NCBI GenBank assembly: GCA_964564105.1
Contig: CAZLZS010000007.1
Location: 1-39,628 of the forward strand
Direction of reading: 5' to 3'
Source: JACOZG01 sp964564105
GTDB lineage: Bacteria; Patescibacteriota; Minisyncoccia; Phycocordibacterales; JACOZG01
Length of the DNA stretch: 39,628 nucleotides
The notes below the pieces were generated by a model. The model saw nothing but the letters and a program-made list of their open reading frames with translations. It made no database searches and was not told where the DNA came from. Position numbers and translations under genes: made by a program. This document shows positions 29,952-37,860 of the stretch, one piece after another. Positions within the stretch are counted from its first letter, which is position 1; each line of letters opens with the position of its first letter.

Positions 29952-31112
29952 CTATCTTGTATCCGCTAAACGAACGATGAAGAAAACACTGGCGATGATA
30001 AGAAGACCGAGGAAGAAAAAAAGCTGTTCGAGCGGGAGGAAACGGAGAAAGATGGCGCTGGCGATCGAACCGACGAGGTAAGCGAACGGCACCATCAGCC
30101 GCGATAAGCTGATGACCTCGGTGTCGCCAGCGTTGACTCGTTTGAAGAGGTAACTTTCTTTCATCGCTTCCCAGGCGCTGGCGCCAACGCGCGTCAGGAA
30201 AAGGAGTAAAGCCCAGAGGGCGAGACGGCGCGAAGTGAGGCCGGCGACGGGTAGAGTGGAAAGTCCGGCGATAAGGAGGCCGGCGATCAGAATCTCTTTT
30301 TCGCCGAAACGGCGATCAGCCAACCAACCGAGCGCGTATTGGATGAGAACGAAAGGCAAGAGCATAATGGTGAAAATGAACCCGATTTGTTCCCAATTAA
30401 AGCCGAGCGTCTCATGGAGATGGAGCGGTAAGTAGACGACCATGACGAAATAGAAGAGATTAAGCAGAAAATCGATCCCGATGATCCGTTGGAGGTTGAG
30501 GTCACGAATTTTTTCGCGGAAAGAGAATTGATTTAAGGGCAGTTGGCGCTCGGCTAGCCGGCCGAGTAGCAAATAGAGCAAGGGTAGAACCGCGATGAAA
30601 GAAAGCAAATAGATTAAGCGGTAATCACCAGAGTAATTTAAGGTTTCGCCGCTCGCGAATGGGGCGAGGAGGATGGCAGCGTTAATTAAAGTCAGGTAAC
30701 CGCCGCGGATGCGGCCGGTGTGCCGATCGAGCGATAGACTCTCGAGGTAAAGGTCAAGCCACAGGCCGAGGCTCACCACGGCGGCGTGAGTGATGATGAA
30801 AATGGTTAATTGGAAGGTCGCCGCCGTAATCAAACTTAGGCCGAGATAACCGACGGTCACGATCGCAGCCAGGACCCGGCTCGGCTTAACGAGTCCGAAG
30901 CGTCGGGCGAGTCGAGAGGTAAAGCTGATGAGTCCGATCGCGAGGAGCGCGGCAGCGATATAGACGAGACCGATCCTGCTTTTTCCCACTAGCCCTTCGA
31001 GGAAAGAGGAATTAACATAATAAGACAGGGCGGCGCCGAGCGTTAGGAAGAAGCCGGCGGCGAAGATCCGCCGCCGAAGATGTTTAAGAGTTGACGCGGT
31101 GTCGTCGGTCAC
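29952..31112 (-). CDS. Major facilitator superfamily transporter
   Basis: A 386-aa integral membrane protein with 11-12 hydrophobic helices. A central cytoplasmic loop (LGRLAERQLPLNQFSFREKIRDLNLQ) separates two six-helix bundles. The loop GWLADRRFGEKE resembles the MFS motif A (GxLaDrxGrr). The substrate is unknown. The start is GTG. A displaced copy of the rnj 3' end stops 6 nt upstream of this GTG, so the gene was probably the next member of the secG-oppA-rnj operon before the insertion and may now lack its original promoter. Confidence 0.85.
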   Translation of the reverse strand: MTDDTASTLKHLRRRIFAAGFFLTLGAALSYYVNSSFLEGLVGKSRIGLVYIAAALLAIGLISFTSRLARRFGLVKPSRVLAAIVTVGYLGLSLITAATFQLTIFIITHAAVVSLGLWLDLYLESLSLDRHTGRIRGGYLTLINAAILLAPFASGETLNYSGDYRLIYLLSFIAVLPLLYLLLGRLAERQLPLNQFSFREKIRDLNLQRIIGIDFLLNLFYFVMVVYLPLHLHETLGFNWEQIGFIFTIMLLPFVLIQYALGWLADRRFGEKEILIAGLLIAGLSTLPVAGLTSRRLALWALLLFLTRVGASAWEAMKESYLFKRVNAGDTEVISLSRLMVPFAYLVGSIASAIFLRFLPLEQLFFFLGLLIIASVFFIVRLADTR

Positions 31113-31118
31113 AGAACG

Positions 31119-31187
31119 TTAAACCTCAATCAGCACCGGCAGGACGATCGGCCGCTGATGAGTTTTCTGGAAAACAGGCCGCGTCAT
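31119..31187 (-). pseudogene. Displaced duplicate of the rnj 3' end
   Basis: The last 22 codons in this frame read MTRPVFQKTHQRPIVLPVLIEV, then stop. From FQKTHQ to the stop this is identical in protein to the end of intact RNase J (32258 onward), and the two DNAs are almost identical, with mostly synonymous differences. No upstream part of rnj is present. This is a remnant 3' end lying directly before the MFS gene. Confidence 0.88.
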
Positions 31188-31194
31188 AATGATT

Positions 31195-31446
31195 TCATTT
31201 GTAAACATCTTTTCTGTGGCCAACTTTCAAGATAACAATTAGGTCGCCTTGAATGTCGAACAAGATTCTATAGTCGCCAACGCGAAAACGAAAAGACCCA
31301 AAACGAAGATCTTGTAATTTATCAGCGAAACGGAGTGGATTTGATTGTGAAGTATAAAGAATCAACTTCTCGTCAATTCGTTTCTGAATATAGTTGCCTA
31401 GTTTTTTAAACTGGCGAAAAGCTGAGTGCGTAAAAACAACCCTCAT
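31195..31446 (-). CDS. RelE/ParE-type toxin
   Basis: An 83-aa protein with the RelE-superfamily pattern: VVFTHSAFRQFKKLGNYIQKRIDEKL, then LRFADKLQDLRFGSFRFRVGDYRILFDI, and a C-terminal VILKVGHRKDVYK. GSFRFRVGDYRILF and HRKDVY are the typical mRNA-cleaving or gyrase-inhibiting toxin core. The antitoxin gene lies 2 nt upstream on the same strand. It lies inside the rnj-associated island. Confidence 0.9.
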   Translation of the reverse strand: MRVVFTHSAFRQFKKLGNYIQKRIDEKLILYTSQSNPLRFADKLQDLRFGSFRFRVGDYRILFDIQGDLIVILKVGHRKDVYK

Positions 31447-31448
31447 GT

Positions 31449-31661
31449 TTAGAGACGTAGACGCCCCCGGACTTTCTCGAAGGTAACAAATTTGCCCTCA
31501 CGTGCTTCTTTGCGGGCGCGAGCGATATCTTTTGGCAGTTTCTTGGATTGAACCATCTGGAAATCTTCTCTCATCCGTTCGTATTCCTCAAGAGGTAGAA
31601 CCACCACACCTTTTTGCTTTGTCACCCTCTCAAGAGAAAGAGTAATATTTTCTGATGCCAT
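31449..31661 (-). CDS. RelB-like antitoxin
   Basis: A 70-aa protein: MASENITLSLERVTKQKGVVVLPLEEYERMREDFQM... with a basic/acidic C-terminal helix (KDIARARKEAREGKFVTFEKVR) that would wrap around the toxin. KGVVVLPLEEYERM resembles the Phd/YefM-type 'vvisleeYerl' segment. The ATG at 31661 is preceded by TGA-TATGAT with a 7-nt gap; an earlier ATG (31673) overlaps that box. Autoregulation by the toxin-antitoxin complex is likely by analogy. Confidence 0.85.
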   Translation of the reverse strand: MASENITLSLERVTKQKGVVVLPLEEYERMREDFQMVQSKKLPKDIARARKEAREGKFVTFEKVRGRLRL

Positions 31662-31668
31662 ACGTTCT

Positions 31669-31674
31669 ATCATA
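31669..31674 (-). promoter_or_regulatory. Extended -10 for the RelE-type operon
   Basis: TGA-TATGAT on the minus strand, 7 nt before the antitoxin ATG. No operator palindrome is obvious next to it. Confidence 0.55.
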
Positions 31675-31729
31675 TCACAAGAACTTAAAAACGCAACTCA
31701 TCGTCCTCGGTTTTTTATTCCAAGTCGTT

Positions 31730-31778
31730 CATGTCAAGGTAACGCCTTGCCAACGGCCGCACCAAGGCGACGCCTTGC
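31730..31778. repeat. Two palindromic repeats in tandem (copies 3 and 4)
   Basis: TCAAGG-TAACG-CCTTGC (31733-31749, with a CATG-side extension matching copy 1) and CCAAGG-CGACG-CCTTGC (31762-31778), 12 nt apart. Both share the AAGG-N5-CCTT core. They lie in the ~160-bp gap between the antitoxin and membrane-protein genes, which otherwise holds only promoters. Confidence 0.7.
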
Positions 31779-31810
31779 CAACTTGTCATGGTTTTTTTGC
31801 TTAACTGTGC

Positions 31811-31816
31811 TATACT
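31811..31816 (+). promoter_or_regulatory. Extended -10 for the island membrane protein
   Basis: TGC-TATACT, 7 nt before ATG 31824. No SD. Confidence 0.6.
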
Positions 31817-31823
31817 TTATTTC

Positions 31824-32231
31824 ATGTCTAATCCAGACTCAAACAATTCTCTCGTCGGTGTTCCGTCTACCCAAACTATCGCTAAACCAAAAAGACTACT
31901 TCTTGTTACAATAATTTTCTGGATTACTTTTTTAAGGGGCATTGTTACTTTGGCGCTGGTTCCCTTAACATTTTTTTTAGCAATCACGGTGGGCGCTTCT
32001 TTCGCGGATTCTTATTTTATGATATTACCTGTGATTCTTGGACTATTCTACATAATTTTGTCTTTTGGCCTTCGGGCGATGAAAAGGTGGGCGCTTTACG
32101 CGTTCACCATTTTAGCTATTTTGGGGCTTATTTCTGCCGTTTTTATTAATAGCAAATTAGGACTTATTAATGCAGTACTTGGTGTGGGGATGACTGTTTA
32201 CCTGTTGTCAATTTCTAAAAAGTTTGTTTGA
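31824..32231 (+). CDS. Small membrane protein, unknown function
   Basis: A 135-aa protein with a polar N-terminus (MSNPDSNNSLVGVPSTQT) and four hydrophobic segments, around LLLVTIIFWITFLRGIVTLAL, LTFFLAITV/YFMILPVILGLFYIILSFGL, ALYAFTILAILGLISAVFI and VLGVGMTVYLL. The motif GLRAMKRWALYAFTIL resembles small cytoplasmic-loop membrane proteins of unknown role. It lies inside the AT-rich island at rnj and converges on rnj. Start 31824 is favoured over 31788 because the -10 box lies between them. Confidence 0.7.
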   Translation: MSNPDSNNSLVGVPSTQTIAKPKRLLLVTIIFWITFLRGIVTLALVPLTFFLAITVGASFADSYFMILPVILGLFYIILSFGLRAMKRWALYAFTILAILGLISAVFINSKLGLINAVLGVGMTVYLLSISKKFV

Positions 32232-32257
32232 AGTTCCTACGACAAAAGTTTTTTCTT

Positions 32258-34048
32258 TTACACCTCAATCAGCACCGGCAGGACGATCGGCCGCTGGTGG
32301 GTTTTTTGGAACAAGTACCGGCCGACTTCTTCGCGCAGCAGATTTTTGACATAATCAAAGTTGATCGGATGCATACGGTTGGTCGCTTCCTCGATTTTTC
32401 GTTTCGCCAGGACTCGGACATGATGGAGAAGATCCTGCGATTCTTTTAGGTAGACAAAGCCGCGCGAGATGATGTCCGGTGATTTGATCACCCGGCCGGT
32501 TTTCACATTGACGATGCCGATGATCACGAACATGCCGTCTTGAGCAAGCATCATCCGATCGCGAATGACCACTTCTTTGACATCGTTAGTGCCCAGACCG
32601 TCCACCATCACCAGCCGGCTCGACACGATTTCTTTGCGCGCGCTGATTCTCCTCCCCTTATCGGTAATCTCAATGACCATCCCATTATCCGGCACGACGA
32701 TGTTTTTCTCCGGCAGGCCGAGCTCCATAGCCATTTCCGCATGAACGCGCAATTTGTGGTGCCAGCCATGGATGGGAATGAAGAATTTCGGTTTGATTTT
32801 CTTATGTAGCCATTCGATCTCGCCGCGATTGCCGTGGCCCGAGGAATGAATGTAGACCTCGGAAGTCCGATAGTGGATAATTTTGGCCCCTTGTCGGGCG
32901 ATGTTGTCTTTTAATTTCTGCACGGTGATTTCGTTGCCGGGGATAATTGAGGAAGAGAGAAGAACCGTATCGCCCTTCTTAAAACGTAGCTGCTTGTGAG
33001 TTTTGTTGGCAATGCGCATCAGGGCGGCGAATTCTTCGCCCTGGGCGCCGGTCGCCAAAATCAGCATCTTATCTTCCGGATAATTGCCGATCTCGGTGAC
33101 GGGGATGATCGTGCCTTTCTTAACTTGGAGCAGGCCGGCGATCTCGGCGACTTCGACATTGGTTTTCATGCTCCGTCCCTCAATGATGATTTTGCGATCG
33201 TACTTTTCGGCGAAGCCGATGATCTTGATCATTCTCTCCAGTTGCGAGGCAAAGGTGCCGATGAATAACCGCCCCTTAATATTTTTGATAATCGCTTCCA
33301 GATTCTTGTGGACTTCACGTTCGGGCGGCGAGAAACCGGGATTCTCAATGTTGGTCGAGTCGCTCATCAACAGGAGCACTTTCTCGCGGTCAAAGATGGA
33401 GTAAGTGGTTTCTTCTTCCGGTGTCGGCACGCCGTCAACTTTATCCAAATCAAGTTTGAAGTCGCCGGGGGTAACGATGGCGCCGTAAGTCGTCTCAATA
33501 ATGACGCCCATCGAGTCTGGAATGGTGTGGGTGACGCCGAAGAAACGTACCGGCACATTGCCGATTTTGAGCCGGTCCGTCTTTTCGACGATTCTGATGT
33601 CCGGTGCTGGCAGGTGAGGAAATTCGCCCAGCCGTTTTTTAATGAACAACGCCGTCAAATTGCGGGTGTAGAGCGGCGGGTTGCCGATCCGGGGCATGAT
33701 GTACGGTATGCCGCCGGTGTGATCGAGGTGACCGTGAGTGATAATCACGCCGCGGATTCGCGACTGGTTTTGTTCCAAGTAACTGACATCGGGAATAATG
33801 TAATCTACGCCGGGCGTTTCTTCAGTCGGGAAAGCCAGACCCATATCGATGATTAGGATATCATCACCGATTTCTATCGCCGTCATATTTTTTCCGATCT
33901 CTTCGACGCCGCCTAAGGTAATGATGCGGATGTCGCCGCTACCAAGCGGCGGAAGTTTTTTGTTCTCACTTGATCTGGTTGAAGGACTTGGTCTCGGCGC
34001 GCCGGTCCGGCGCGAGGGTCGTCTGATATTGGAATTAAGACTCATCAT
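32258..34048 (-). CDS. rnj: Ribonuclease J
   Basis: A 596-aa metallo-beta-lactamase/beta-CASP ribonuclease with endo- and 5'-exonuclease activity, central to mRNA turnover and rRNA maturation. A basic, Ser/Pro-rich disordered N-terminus (about 35 residues) precedes LGGVEEIGKNM. The metal motif THGHLDH has His105, His107, Asp109 and His110. Further on are FFGVTHTIPDSMGV, TPGDFKLD, LLMSDSTNIENPG, the beta-CASP motif, and SSGHGNRGEIEWLHKKIKPKFFIPIHGW. It overlaps the upstream gene by ATGA. Its last codons are duplicated at 31119-31187. It probably belongs to the secG operon. Confidence 0.97.
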   Translation of the reverse strand: MMSLNSNIRRPSRRTGAPRPSPSTRSSENKKLPPLGSGDIRIITLGGVEEIGKNMTAIEIGDDILIIDMGLAFPTEETPGVDYIIPDVSYLEQNQSRIRGVIITHGHLDHTGGIPYIMPRIGNPPLYTRNLTALFIKKRLGEFPHLPAPDIRIVEKTDRLKIGNVPVRFFGVTHTIPDSMGVIIETTYGAIVTPGDFKLDLDKVDGVPTPEEETTYSIFDREKVLLLMSDSTNIENPGFSPPEREVHKNLEAIIKNIKGRLFIGTFASQLERMIKIIGFAEKYDRKIIIEGRSMKTNVEVAEIAGLLQVKKGTIIPVTEIGNYPEDKMLILATGAQGEEFAALMRIANKTHKQLRFKKGDTVLLSSSIIPGNEITVQKLKDNIARQGAKIIHYRTSEVYIHSSGHGNRGEIEWLHKKIKPKFFIPIHGWHHKLRVHAEMAMELGLPEKNIVVPDNGMVIEITDKGRRISARKEIVSSRLVMVDGLGTNDVKEVVIRDRMMLAQDGMFVIIGIVNVKTGRVIKSPDIISRGFVYLKESQDLLHHVRVLAKRKIEEATNRMHPINFDYVKNLLREEVGRYLFQKTHQRPIVLPVLIEV

Positions 34049-35766
34049 TTAAATATCGGCCAAACTTTTTCCGTTGCTAGATACCATTGATAAATATTCA
34101 GAAAGCGATCAGCCGGCGCGCTGATGGAATTCAGGGCAACACCGTTGACTTCAGGCGGCAGTAAATAGAGGAAATCTGGCGTGTAGAGAAAAATAGCCGG
34201 CGTGTCCTTGACAATCTCGGCGGCGACACTGGCCAGTTTGTCATTTTTGGCCTCGAGTGGCGAGCTGGCTTTTAATTCCTCGAGCATTTTGTCAACAGCC
34301 GTGTTGGTGTAGAGAGCAATGTTTAAACCAGGATCAAGGCGTTGACTCGAATGCCAGAAGGAGTAAAGATCTGGCTCGCGGCCGACAATCTCGCCGAAAA
34401 GGAGCGCCTCGTACTCGCGCGGCCGGATGACATTTTGGTTTAAGGCACCGGCCTCGAAGATTTTAATTTCTACCTTGGCGCCGAATTTTTCCCAGACCGA
34501 CCGCAATAATTCGGCGGCGGCTTTAAGTTCAGGCGCGTCGGCCGTGCTCAGGGTGAAAGATAAGGTCTTAGTCTCTTTTTTCACCGTCTGTTCCCAGAGA
34601 CCGGAGTCTGGGTTTTTCTTCCAATCGTGTTTAACGAGTGCGGCGTCGGCTTGATCGCTTGGTGTGGTTGAGGCCGGTTTGTCGGGCAGCGGCCGGCTCA
34701 TCGTCGGTACCGGACCGACGGCCGGTTGGCCGTAGCCCGCGAGTACTCGATCAATTATATCTTGGCGATCAACCAAGAGGTTTAGGGCTTCCCGGACTTC
34801 GCTCTGGGCGAAAATTTTAGCCTGGTTTTGATTGAAAAAGACGGCAAAGAGGCGCGGCAGGCTGGCAGTGTAGAGCGCGGGTTTAGCTTTTGATCCGGCT
34901 AGAAGATCGCCGACAAGTTCCGGAGAAACAGCGCTCACACTCGTTATTTCGCCTTGGCGGAAGGCCGTCAGCCGAGCTTCCTCGTTAGGATAAAAATTAA
35001 AAAATAATTTTTCGATTTTTGGGTGGCCTAGAGCGAATGACTGAAAAGCGGCCAGTTCATAAACGAGCGGCAGGTTGTCGCGGCCGCGCTTGATGCTTTT
35101 GACGCGGTAGGGGCCAGTGCCGACCGGTTCGACATTCAGGTTATTGAACGGGAAGGCCTCGGCCATTTCTTTTTCCCAGAGATGAGCAGGGAGGAGGCCC
35201 AAAGTGGCGTTGCTTAAAAATGAACTGTAGGGTTGTTTGAGAGTAAAAACGATCTCTCGCTCGTTCCGACGTTCTACTTCCACGCCTTCCCAAGCGGCGC
35301 GCCGGGGACTCTTGAGGCTTGGATCTTTAGTCAGATTGACAGTGAAGATTACATCAGCGGCAGTGACTGGTTCGCCGTCGTGCCAAACGAGATTCGGTTT
35401 TAAGAAAAAGGTGTATTGTTTGCCGTCGGTTGAGACGGTGTAGCGCTCGGCTAAATCCGGCAAAAGCTCGCCCTCGGGTCCTGGCCGGACGAGGCCGGAA
35501 TAGACGAGCGCCGCTAGGTCACGGTCGGCGTTAGAACTCGCGAGAAGTGGATTGATGAATCGGGGGGCGCCGATGATCCCTTCTTTAAGTTCGCCGCCCG
35601 TGGCCGGCAATTCGATCAGAGCCGTAGCATTAACTTGCCAAATCAGGCCGGCGATACTTATGAGAAAAACCGCCAGACAGGCGACGAGCAGTAGTTTTTC
35701 CCGTCGAGCTAATTTCTTGATGGCCGCGCCGATGCGGTCGGGGATTGGTCGGTGATAAATACTCAC
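34045..35766 (-). CDS. Peptide/nickel-type solute-binding protein (SBP family 5)
   Basis: A 573-aa protein resembling OppA/DppA. A transmembrane helix at about 25-42 (LLLVACLAVFLISIAGLIW) anchors it. The mature part shows the family signatures GGELKEGIIGAPRFINPLLA, DLAALVYSGLVRPGPEGELLPDLAERYTVSTDGKQYTFFLKPNLVWHDGEPVTAADVIFTV, and a late IYQWYLA tail. No permease or ATPase is adjacent; the neighbours are secG and rnj. It may capture peptides at the membrane or serve a different transporter. It starts 4 nt after secG ends and overlaps rnj by ATGA. Confidence 0.92.
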   Translation of the reverse strand: MSIYHRPIPDRIGAAIKKLARREKLLLVACLAVFLISIAGLIWQVNATALIELPATGGELKEGIIGAPRFINPLLASSNADRDLAALVYSGLVRPGPEGELLPDLAERYTVSTDGKQYTFFLKPNLVWHDGEPVTAADVIFTVNLTKDPSLKSPRRAAWEGVEVERRNEREIVFTLKQPYSSFLSNATLGLLPAHLWEKEMAEAFPFNNLNVEPVGTGPYRVKSIKRGRDNLPLVYELAAFQSFALGHPKIEKLFFNFYPNEEARLTAFRQGEITSVSAVSPELVGDLLAGSKAKPALYTASLPRLFAVFFNQNQAKIFAQSEVREALNLLVDRQDIIDRVLAGYGQPAVGPVPTMSRPLPDKPASTTPSDQADAALVKHDWKKNPDSGLWEQTVKKETKTLSFTLSTADAPELKAAAELLRSVWEKFGAKVEIKIFEAGALNQNVIRPREYEALLFGEIVGREPDLYSFWHSSQRLDPGLNIALYTNTAVDKMLEELKASSPLEAKNDKLASVAAEIVKDTPAIFLYTPDFLYLLPPEVNGVALNSISAPADRFLNIYQWYLATEKVWPIFK

Positions 35767-35770
35767 TGGA

Positions 35771-36004
35771 TTAAACTACGCGGATTAAAAGCGCAATGAT
35801 AGAAGTAATAATGAATAAAGCGGCGAGAATAATGGTAGTGATGAATAACCCCTTTTCCAATCCGCGCTTAGTGTGGATAATGCTCGTGCCGCCGCCGAAA
35901 ACGCTGCCTAAACTGGCGTCGTTTCGCTGGAGAAGGATCGCGGCGGTGATCGCCGCGGCGAGAATAATCTGAATCCACGGCATCATCGCTCGCAGGATTT
36001 CCAT
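35771..36004 (-). CDS. secG: Preprotein translocase subunit SecG
   Basis: A 77-aa membrane protein with two helices (about 10-24 and 52-74) linked by LLQRNDASLGSVFGGGTSIIHTKRGLEKG. The LLQ...SLGSVFGGG...RG pattern is diagnostic of SecG. It associates with SecYE and aids the SecA cycle. Start 36004 (MEILRAMMPW) is chosen because a strong promoter (TTGCCA-N16-TATAAT) ends 9 nt upstream; the longer frame begins beyond that promoter. Confidence 0.93.
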   Translation of the reverse strand: MEILRAMMPWIQIILAAAITAAILLQRNDASLGSVFGGGTSIIHTKRGLEKGLFITTIILAALFIITSIIALLIRVV

Positions 36005-36013
36005 GATTCTAGG

Positions 36014-36041
36014 ATTATAGCAGAGCCATTGCTTTTGGCAA
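36014..36041 (-). promoter_or_regulatory. secG operon promoter
   Basis: On the minus strand TTGCCA (36036-36041), a 16-nt spacer and TGC-extended TATAAT (36014-36019), ending 9 nt before the secG ATG. It probably drives secG, the solute-binding protein and rnj. Confidence 0.75.
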
Positions 36042-36047
36042 GGAAAG

Positions 36048-36077
36048 TTGATAAGAAATCGAATATATGCATACAAT
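36048..36077 (+). promoter_or_regulatory. Promoter of zinc-ribbon gene 36129
   Basis: TTGATA (36048-36053), an 18-nt spacer and TACAAT (36072-36077). The layout and the ATACAATAAC context match the promoter at 22924-22953. The predicted leader is about 44 nt, with AAGGAG (36117-36122) 6 nt before the ATG. Confidence 0.65.
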
Positions 36078-36128
36078 AACATCAAGTGTTGGTTTGGATA
36101 AAACGAGGTCTTTTACAAGGAGTGTCCA

Positions 36129-36410
36129 ATGCTCAAGAGGGAAATGCGTGAGGTTGAGGTGAAGTCCTGCGATGCCTGCGGTGTAGAACTATCGCATCTC
36201 GAAAAGTGTGCAATCTGCAAACGGGATCTGTGTTGTAAGGATGGGTGTAAGGAACGGCTTGCCTTTAGTTTGGAAGTTTACTGGTACGAGAACGGTGCTA
36301 GAGGACGTTTCCAAGTTTGCAAAGGCTGCGGTCAAAAATCGCGGGAACCGGTTTCCCCTTTTGATGCATTAGTCAATATCTTGCTTAATCCGAAACCGGT
36401 TAAGGAGTAA
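36129..36410 (+). CDS. Small zinc-ribbon protein
   Basis: A 93-aa protein: CDACGVELSHLEKCAICKRDLCCKDGCKER... and later CKGCGQKSR. The cysteines fall in CxxC pairs (CDAC, CAIC, CKGC) plus CCKDGC, enough for two zinc sites in a RING- or B-box-like crossed layout. It has no membrane segment. The N-terminus has alternative starts (MLKREMREVEV), but the AAGGAG SD fits the first ATG. It is monocistronic with its own terminator. I assign no function; nucleic-acid or protein binding is typical of such folds. Confidence 0.78.
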   Translation: MLKREMREVEVKSCDACGVELSHLEKCAICKRDLCCKDGCKERLAFSLEVYWYENGARGRFQVCKGCGQKSREPVSPFDALVNILLNPKPVKE

Positions 36411-36425
36411 AATGTTGATTGTCAG

Positions 36426-36460
36426 AACCCCTCTTATTTCGGCGAGAGGGGTTTCATTTT
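36426..36460 (+). terminator. Rho-independent terminator
   Basis: AACCCCTC ... GAGGGGTT with a ~10-nt loop, followed by TTCATTTT. It ends the zinc-ribbon transcript before secD. Confidence 0.85.
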
Positions 36461-36480
36461 GCTAAATTCTCGCGAGTAGT

Positions 36481-36486
36481 TATAAT
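36481..36486 (+). promoter_or_regulatory. -10 element for secDF
   Basis: TATAAT 17 nt before the secD ATG, giving a leader of about 10 nt without an SD. Confidence 0.5.
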
Positions 36487-36503
36487 GGTGGTCATTCAAA
36501 TTT

Positions 36504-37859
36504 ATGGCTTACCGGAGAATTTTGGCGGCGGTGATGATATTGCTCGCGGCCCTGCTCGCGTGGTTTGATTTTTCCGGCCTTCGGCCGTTTCGGTTGGGGC
36601 TTGATCTCCGCGGCGGCAGTCATCTGGTTTACGAAGCCGAAACCTCGAGTCTGTTGCCGGGCGATATAAAAGACGCGATGTCAGCCTTGCGAGAGGTGAT
36701 TGAGCGCCGGATCAACGCTTTTGGCGTAGCCGAGCCAGTGATCCAAACCGAAACCGTCGGACTCGGCGCCGAGGCCCGCCGCCGACTGATTGTGGAATTG
36801 CCCGGGGTGACTGATCTCAAGGGGGCGATCAGACTGATTAATGTGACGCCGGTGCTCGAGTTCAAGACCGAGCGTCCGGACGGACCGGAAAAAGAAGCAA
36901 TCCTCGCGGCCTACAAAGAAGCGCAAGCGGCGTTAGTCGACGGCCAGCCCCTGCCTGACAATCCCTTGCTCCAACAGGATCCGGAATTCATCGCGACCTC
37001 TTTGACTGGCCGATATTTGAAACGGGCCCGGGTTGATTTTGGCCAACAGTCGATCAACCCCTCCATTTCACTCGAATTTGATCAAACCGGCGGTGAAATC
37101 TTTGCCGAATTGACCAAGACCAATGTCAATAAACGGATCGGCATTTATCTTGACGGTCAGCCGCTCTCGGCGCCAGTGGTTAGGGAAGAGATCAAAGACG
37201 GCCGGGCCGAGATCACCGGCCAGTTCACTTTAACCGAAGCTAGAGAATTGGTGCGCAATCTAAACCTCGGCGCTCTGCCGGTGCCGATCAAACTGGTTTC
37301 GACCGAGACGGTTGGCGCCACTTTAGGGCAAGAAGCGCTTGATCAGGGGGTGAAGGCCGGAATTATTGGTCTGGCGATTGTCGCCGCTTTTATGATTTTT
37401 TGGTATCGGTTGAATGGTTTGATTGCGGTGCTGTCGCTGGCCGTCTATATGGCTTTGGTTCTGGCAGTGTTTAAGCTTTTACCGGTTACCCTGACGGCTG
37501 CCGGCATTGCCGGTTTTATTCTGTCTTTAGGCATTGCGGTGGATGCCAATGTTTTGATTTTTGAACGGTTGAAAGAAGAATTGCGTCAGCGCGAACATTT
37601 GCATGAGGCGATCCGCGACGGCTTCGCCCACGCTTGGCTCCCGATCCGTGATTCCAATCTCTCCAGCATTATCTCGGCCCTGATCCTCTTTTGGTTCGGC
37701 ACCAGTTTGATCAAGGGTTTTGCTCTGACTCTGACGATCGGTATCACCATCAGTATGTTTACCGCGATCACCGTGACTCGAAATTTACTCCTCACCGCGG
37801 CGCCGGTGCGTCAGACGCGCCTAGTCCACTTTTTATTTTCGAGCGGTTTCCGACGCTAA
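36504..37859 (+). CDS. secD: Protein translocase subunit SecD
   Basis: A 451-aa RND-family component that uses the proton gradient to help pull proteins across the membrane. It has an N-terminal helix (about 6-24), the signature RLGLDLRGGSHLVYEAE, and the P1 periplasmic domain with VIERRINAFGVAEPVIQTE. LGALPVPIKLVSTETVGATLGQEALDQGVKAG leads into the membrane domain, which contains GIAVDANVLIFERLKEEL with the conserved Asp. It is directly followed by secF (1 nt gap). Confidence 0.97.
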   Translation: MAYRRILAAVMILLAALLAWFDFSGLRPFRLGLDLRGGSHLVYEAETSSLLPGDIKDAMSALREVIERRINAFGVAEPVIQTETVGLGAEARRRLIVELPGVTDLKGAIRLINVTPVLEFKTERPDGPEKEAILAAYKEAQAALVDGQPLPDNPLLQQDPEFIATSLTGRYLKRARVDFGQQSINPSISLEFDQTGGEIFAELTKTNVNKRIGIYLDGQPLSAPVVREEIKDGRAEITGQFTLTEARELVRNLNLGALPVPIKLVSTETVGATLGQEALDQGVKAGIIGLAIVAAFMIFWYRLNGLIAVLSLAVYMALVLAVFKLLPVTLTAAGIAGFILSLGIAVDANVLIFERLKEELRQREHLHEAIRDGFAHAWLPIRDSNLSSIISALILFWFGTSLIKGFALTLTIGITISMFTAITVTRNLLLTAAPVRQTRLVHFLFSSGFRR

Positions 37860-37860
37860 C

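Larger units (their letters stand above)
31119..32325. mobile_element. ~1.07-kb island inserted at the rnj 3' end
   Basis: The rnj 3' end occurs twice in direct orientation (31119-31187 and 32258-32325) and brackets a RelE-type toxin, its antitoxin, two palindromic repeats and a small membrane protein. The interior is visibly more AT-rich than the flanking genes. No integrase or transposase is present, so the insertion mechanism is inferred from the duplicated ends. Confidence 0.65.

Noticed and set aside
33308..33856. 182-aa frame antisense to rnj
   Set aside because: It is a shadow of a strongly conserved RNase J sequence.
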